DNA of 10,975 nucleotides from NCBI GenBank assembly GCA_030606585.1, contig JAUWGD010000049.1:1-10975 (forward strand). The letters run 5' to 3'. Position 1 is the first letter of the stretch. Every line of letters begins with the position of its first letter. Both the position numbers and the translations under genes were made by a program. The stretch comes from Dehalococcoidales bacterium. GTDB lineage: Bacteria; Chloroflexota; Dehalococcoidia; Dehalococcoidales; RBG-16-60-22. Under the pieces are notes generated by a model. It ran no database searches, was not told the origin of the DNA, and saw only the letters and a program-made list of their open reading frames with translations. Positions 7,544 to 10,975 of the stretch are shown here, piece by piece.

Positions 7544-9274
7544 ATGCTCTTGGAAAGTCTGGATATCGGGCGCGACCTGCTGATTGTTCTAGTGACGGCC
7601 ATAGTCGGCGGTATGCTGGCGCGGTGGCTGCGTCTGCCTATTATCCTGGGCTACCTGGCGGGGGGCATCGCCGTGGGACCTTTCGGCCTGGGGCTGGTCC
7701 ACGATACCGATACGATATCCTCCCTGGCGGAAATCGGCGTGATTCTCCTGCTCTTCGCCATCGGGCTGGAATTTTCCCTGAAAGAGCTGTTGAGAATGGG
7801 CAAAATCGCCATTTTAGGCGGCGTAGCCCAGATATTGCTCACGGCGGCGGTCGGGTTCGGACTGGGCAGGATGGTGGAACTGGAGGTGGGACTGGATATG
7901 ACGGGGGCGGTGTTCTTCGGCTTTATCATCGCCCTGAGCAGCACCATGGTGGTACTGAAGCTCCTCATGGAGAGGGGCGAGCTTGATACCGTGCACGGTC
8001 GCATCATGCTCGGTATCCTGCTGGTGCAGGACCTGAGCGTGGTGCCGATAATGGTGGTAATGACGGCGGTGGGGGGCGGAGCCGGGGAGCTGTGGGCTTC
8101 CCTGGGCATAGCCGTTGCCAAGGCGGCGGGCTTTATTGCGGTGATGCTGGTGCTGGGCTACTGGGGAATGCCATGGTTTTTGAAGAGGGTGGCGGGGCAG
8201 CGTACCCGGGAGTTGTTTATGCTGACGGTGATTGTCGTATGCCTGGCGGCGGCATTTGGTACTGTTGAACTGGAACTCCCTGCGGCCTTCGGGGCTTTTA
8301 CTGCCGGCCTTTTAATCAGCCAGTCGGGTTTTGCCCGGCAGGCCTTCGCGGATATCCTACCCCTGCGTGATACCTTCGGCGCGCTGTTCTTTGTCTCGCT
8401 GGGCATGCTGGCCAACCTCCGCTTTATCGGAGAGAACCTGAGCACCGTTGCCATCGTGGTGGTGGTGATAATCCTGGGCAAATTTATAATCTGCTCCGCG
8501 ATTACACGAATTTTCGGCTACGGCCACAAGACGGTGCTGATGGTGGGCACGGGCCTGATGCAGATAGGGGAGTTCAGCTTTATCGTGGCTTTGCTGGCGA
8601 TGGACAACAATCTTATCATGGAATCGCACTACCAGATCATCGTGGCCGCGGCCATTATTACCATGCTGCTGACCCCCTTCGCCCTGAGCCTGAACTCTTT
8701 CATTTACCGCTGGTTGAGCCAGAAGGAATGGTTCGCCCGGCAGCTGATGAGTCGGGTTGACCCGGACTTACAAATTCAGACGCTGGAGCTATCCAGGCAT
8801 GCCGTCATCTGCGGTTACGGCGCGGTGGGCAGACGGATAGCCGAGGTGCTGGAAAAGCAGAAGTTCTCTTACATGGTTATCGAGCTCGACCCGTTGATTA
8901 TTTCGAAGCTGCGGGCGCAGGGGATTCCGTGCATTTACGGCGATGCCAGCAATCCGGAGATACTGGCCCATACGAGCCTGGACAGGGCGCGCGTGCTTAT
9001 TTGCACGATACCCGACTACGTGGCCGAGGAGCTGACGGCCCGGAACGCGTTGAGAATAAACGCCAAGCTGGATATCGTGGCGAGGGTGCACCGTGACAGC
9101 GACGTGGAGCTGCTTAAGGGGGTGGGCGTGAACGAGATTGTCCTTCCGTTTTTCGAGGGGAGCCTGGAGATGATAAGGCATACGCTGCACCGGTTCGGCA
9201 TGAGCAGCACGGAGATACAGTATATCCTGAACAACCTGCGGGAAGGGCAGACCGGGCAGACCAGGCAGGAATAG
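7544..9274 (+). CDS. CPA2 cation:proton antiporter with TrkA-N domain (KefB/YbaL-like)
   Basis: This 576-residue membrane protein exchanges K+ or Na+ for protons across the inner membrane. The antiporter domain (about 10-385) shows LGYLAGGIAVGP (35-46), the GLEF motif (74-77), ALSSTMVVLKLL (130-141) and VQDLSVVP with the Q162-D163 pair that is part of the ion site in this family. The C-terminal part (about 418-530) is a TrkA-N/RCK Rossmann domain with GYGAVG for nucleotide binding and an acidic residue at the end of the second strand (VIELD), which gates such carriers by NAD(H) or related ligands. No TrkA-C domain follows, so it resembles KefB/KefC/YbaL and not a full RCK channel. No KefF/KefG partner is present. 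AAGGGG (7537-7542) is too close to ATG 7544 but ideally spaced (7 nt) for TTG 7550, so the true start may be TTG 7550, two codons later. Confidence 0.92.
   Translation: MLLESLDIGRDLLIVLVTAIVGGMLARWLRLPIILGYLAGGIAVGPFGLGLVHDTDTISSLAEIGVILLLFAIGLEFSLKELLRMGKIAILGGVAQILLTAAVGFGLGRMVELEVGLDMTGAVFFGFIIALSSTMVVLKLLMERGELDTVHGRIMLGILLVQDLSVVPIMVVMTAVGGGAGELWASLGIAVAKAAGFIAVMLVLGYWGMPWFLKRVAGQRTRELFMLTVIVVCLAAAFGTVELELPAAFGAFTAGLLISQSGFARQAFADILPLRDTFGALFFVSLGMLANLRFIGENLSTVAIVVVVIILGKFIICSAITRIFGYGHKTVLMVGTGLMQIGEFSFIVALLAMDNNLIMESHYQIIVAAAIITMLLTPFALSLNSFIYRWLSQKEWFARQLMSRVDPDLQIQTLELSRHAVICGYGAVGRRIAEVLEKQKFSYMVIELDPLIISKLRAQGIPCIYGDASNPEILAHTSLDRARVLICTIPDYVAEELTARNALRINAKLDIVARVHRDSDVELLKGVGVNEIVLPFFEGSLEMIRHTLHRFGMSSTEIQYILNNLREGQTGQTRQE
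9245..9271 (+). repeat. 9-bp tandem repeat at the 3' end of the antiporter gene
   Basis: GGGCAGACC occurs twice in direct succession (9245-9253, 9254-9262), followed by a degenerate copy. In frame it encodes GQT-GQT-RQE at the tail of the protein. It is probably a slippage-prone microrepeat in an unconstrained tail. Confidence 0.5.
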
Positions 9275-9307
9275 GCTGGTATCCGAAAGAAAAATATCGT
9301 AAAATAC

Positions 9308-9336
9308 TTTAAAAACGTTAGACAATGTTATAGAAT
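9308..9336 (+). promoter_or_regulatory. Candidate promoter for the lipoprotein gene
   Basis: TTTAAA (9308-9313) and TAGAAT (9331-9336, five of six) are 17 bp apart in an AT-rich gap after the antiporter gene. An overlapping TG-T-TATAGA extended -10 (9326-9334) is an alternative. The start would be near 9343, about 29 nt before the ATG. Confidence 0.35.
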
Positions 9337-9371
9337 AGACAAAAATCAAGCGGAAACAGGGGGAGGGTGAC

Positions 9372-9803
9372 ATGAAAAAGTTGAAAAGGCATCACGGGAT
9401 ACTTTTTATCGTCCTGGCACTGGTAATCGTCGCGCTGACAATCGGCGGGTGCGGCTCATCAACAACAACGACGAACGGACCGGCGCCGTTGCCATCGCAG
9501 ACGCCCGCGCCGTCGGAGGGCGGTGACATCGAACCGAACGACAGTATTGTTTCCGGCCAGATAGCGTTGTTTCTAAGCTGGGACGGCTCATATCCTCGGG
9601 AGATGAGAGTCTTTACCATCAAATCCAACGACGTTGCAGGTCTGGTGAACTACACCAAAGATAAAATCGGTAAGGAAATAGATTTAATCATAGACGAGGA
9701 CCTCGACTGGCTGATGCTGGGACAGCAGATTACCGGTAATGTCCAGCTGAGAGCCAATCCCGAGGGTGGCACGTCCTACTATATTAACAATATCACCCAC
9801 TAG
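9372..9803 (+). CDS. Small predicted lipoprotein, function unknown
   Basis: The 143-residue product starts with a lipoprotein signal: basic MKKLKRHH, a hydrophobic run (10-23) and the lipobox IGGC with the lipidated cysteine at 27. A low-complexity linker rich in Thr, Pro, Ser and Gly follows (about 28-50) and would act as a tether. The folded part (about 57-143) alternates short strands (GQIALFLSW, MRVFTIKS, EIDLIIDE, QITGNVQLR, YYINNITH). This pattern suggests a small beta-barrel such as an OB-fold, but that is inference. The mature protein would be anchored outside the cytoplasmic membrane. The start is well supported, because GGAGG lies 5 nt before the ATG. It follows the antiporter by 97 bp on the same strand, and a strong terminator stands 54 bp after its stop. 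I do not recognise a named family. Confidence 0.82.
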   Translation: MKKLKRHHGILFIVLALVIVALTIGGCGSSTTTTNGPAPLPSQTPAPSEGGDIEPNDSIVSGQIALFLSWDGSYPREMRVFTIKSNDVAGLVNYTKDKIGKEIDLIIDEDLDWLMLGQQITGNVQLRANPEGGTSYYINNITH

Positions 9804-9857
9804 CGAGAGAACAGCGTAATTACAAGTTTAGATAACGCTTATCTTAATGACTTCTGT

Positions 9858-9900
9858 GGGGCGGTCGCAGGGGAATGATGCGGCTGCCCCTCTCATTTTC
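9858..9900 (+). terminator. Rho-independent terminator after the lipoprotein gene
   Basis: Positions 9858-9869 (GGGGCGGTCGCA) pair with 9879-9890 (TGCGGCTGCCCC) in a 12-bp GC-rich stem with two G-U pairs and a 9-nt loop. TCTCATTTTC follows. The T-tract is interrupted but the stem is strong. It would end the lipoprotein transcript and insulate the downstream signalling gene. Confidence 0.7.
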
Positions 9901-10024
9901 CTCCATACCAGTTTCCCGGCAGCTTTACACCGCAGCATTTATTTATCCTTTTGTTTTTCCATGTATTTTTTTATGGATTGTTTATAGTTTTATCTTTACC
10001 ATACAGAGTGGATGGATTAGGGGC

Positions 10025-10975
10025 ATGGTGACTATTAATAAGATACAAACCGGTCAACATCATAAAGGCGATAATCAACAGGCGAACAAGACGAGACTCG
10101 ACCTTCTAGATAAAATTTGCAGCAATGTAAGGTCGGTAAAACAGCACCTGCCGGTAATTTCATGCATCGCTCAAACGACTCGCTATGCGCTCAACGCTTC
10201 GGCCTCATCGCTGCTTCTTGTCGACGAAGAAAACGGGGCGCTGCTGAACAAGTATACCGATGGTCCCCTGGGAAAGCAGTTCCTGCGGTTGTATCTGAAT
10301 AAACAGCTTGGTGTTACCCGCTGGGTTATCCGGAACGGCAAGCCGAGGATAGAAAAAGATATCAGCGACAATGAAAATTCCAGCGAATCTAAAAATGAAG
10401 TCGCCGGGGTAGTACCCAGGTCTGTTCTTTGCGTGCCGCTGGTCATTAAGGGGGAAGTAATTGGCGCTATTGAAGTGCTCAATAAGCTGGACGGGAATAA
10501 TTTCAACGAACATGATGCGCAGACCCTGGCAGGACTGGCAAGTAATGCCGCCCTGACGATTGAAAACATCAGTATGAACGAGGACCTGCTGTATTCCTAC
10601 AAGGATACCGTGCAAAAACTGGTGTCATTGCTTGATATTAAAGAATCCACGGCCAGCAATCACTCGAGGCGGGTATCGGAATATGCTCTTAAAACGGCAA
10701 CCAAGCTTTCACTTTCAGATGAGGATAAAAAAATCATCGAATACGGAGCGGTCCTTCATGATATAGGCCTGCTCAGCGTTCCCGATAACGTACTTAATAA
10801 ACATGAAAAACTAACTGATGAAGAATGGAACATGATACGCGCGCATCCGGTGATAGGCTACAATCTTCTCCGGGGAATTCCTTCCCTCAACCAGGTGAGC
10901 AAGCTTATTCTTTATCACCATGAGAGGTTCGACGGTAAAGGCTACCCGTGCGGACTGAAGGGCGAGACTATACCA
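10025..10975 (+). CDS. GAF / HD-GYP phosphodiesterase-type signalling protein (3' truncated by window)
   Basis: The reading frame is open from ATG 10025 to the last base (317 residues visible) and continues outside. Residues about 36-183 form a GAF sensor domain (SASSLLLVDEENGAL, SVLCVPLVIKGEVIGAIEVLNK, DAQTLAGLASNAALTIEN). A short connecting helix leads into an HD-GYP domain from about 195, with H213, the HD pair H245-D246 in LHDIGLL, H274-P275, H298-H299-E300 and DGKGYP (303-308). HD-GYP proteins hydrolyse cyclic di-GMP, and all metal-binding and GYP residues visible here are intact, so it is probably active. There is no transmembrane segment or receiver domain in the visible part, so it looks like a cytoplasmic sensor; the GAF ligand is unknown. 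AGGGG ends 1 nt before ATG 10025 and 4 nt before GTG 10028, while GGATGG lies at a better distance from the ATG. Either start is possible. No convincing promoter was found in the AT-rich gap 9901-10024. Confidence 0.9.
   Translation, partial: MVTINKIQTGQHHKGDNQQANKTRLDLLDKICSNVRSVKQHLPVISCIAQTTRYALNASASSLLLVDEENGALLNKYTDGPLGKQFLRLYLNKQLGVTRWVIRNGKPRIEKDISDNENSSESKNEVAGVVPRSVLCVPLVIKGEVIGAIEVLNKLDGNNFNEHDAQTLAGLASNAALTIENISMNEDLLYSYKDTVQKLVSLLDIKESTASNHSRRVSEYALKTATKLSLSDEDKKIIEYGAVLHDIGLLSVPDNVLNKHEKLTDEEWNMIRAHPVIGYNLLRGIPSLNQVSKLILYHHERFDGKGYPCGLKGETIP

Noticed and set aside
8789..9373. A 194-residue minus-strand frame over the TrkA-N domain and the gap before the lipoprotein.
   Set aside because: The plus strand encodes a clear Rossmann domain there; the reverse frame has no recognisable features.
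9957..9977. TCCAT/ATGGA hairpin in the gap before the HD-GYP gene as a regulatory element.
   Set aside because: Five pairs around a long T-rich loop in AT-rich sequence is expected by chance.
10183..10615. Two minus-strand frames opposite the GAF domain.
   Set aside because: The plus-strand frame is open to the window edge and encodes intact GAF and HD-GYP motifs.

Overview
The window looks like a chromosomal segment of an anaerobic bacterium. My best guess is Chloroflexota, class Dehalococcoidia, held with moderate confidence. The reasons are a 23S rRNA gene with no 16S rRNA gene upstream of it (an unlinked arrangement known from Dehalococcoides), genes of moderate GC arranged singly, an oxalate/formate-antiporter-like MFS carrier, and a large soluble iron-sulfur/flavin oxidoreductase typical of anaerobes. 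No phage, transposon or CRISPR signature is visible.

Layout. Positions 1-1976 are the 5' two thirds of a 23S rRNA gene on the minus strand; its 3' end lies beyond the left edge. Positions 1977-2250 hold its own control region: two tandem near-consensus sigma-70-type promoters, a bistable stem-loop whose downstream form is a good intrinsic terminator, and a boxA-like element just before the 23S 5' end. Next come a minus-strand 12-TM MFS carrier (2251-3510), a divergent regulatory region (3511-3702), and a 743-residue protein that fuses a NuoG-type iron-sulfur electron-entry module to a GltD/NfnB-type NAD(P)H-FAD module (3703-5934). The plus strand continues with a DHA2-like multidrug-type MFS carrier (6024-7412), a KefB/YbaL-type cation:proton antiporter with a C-terminal TrkA-N domain (7544-9274), a small lipoprotein (9372-9803) followed by a strong terminator, and the start of a GAF/HD-GYP signalling protein that runs off the right edge (10025-10975).

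The protein genes do not form one obvious operon. Most have their own plausible promoter and 90-220 bp gaps, and they look like separate housekeeping units: rRNA, redox electron transfer, transport/ion homeostasis, cell envelope and c-di-GMP-type signalling. The lipoprotein follows the antiporter on the same strand and the terminator closes that stretch.

The most interesting parts are non-coding. The 23S leader contains mutually exclusive terminator and anti-terminator pairings between its promoters and the rRNA. The leader of the NuoG-GltD fusion has a perfect AGGAGGT 44 nt before the ATG, separated from it by a 12-bp hairpin and a T-run. That hairpin could act as an intrinsic terminator/attenuator, or could fold out to bring the Shine-Dalgarno next to the start codon.
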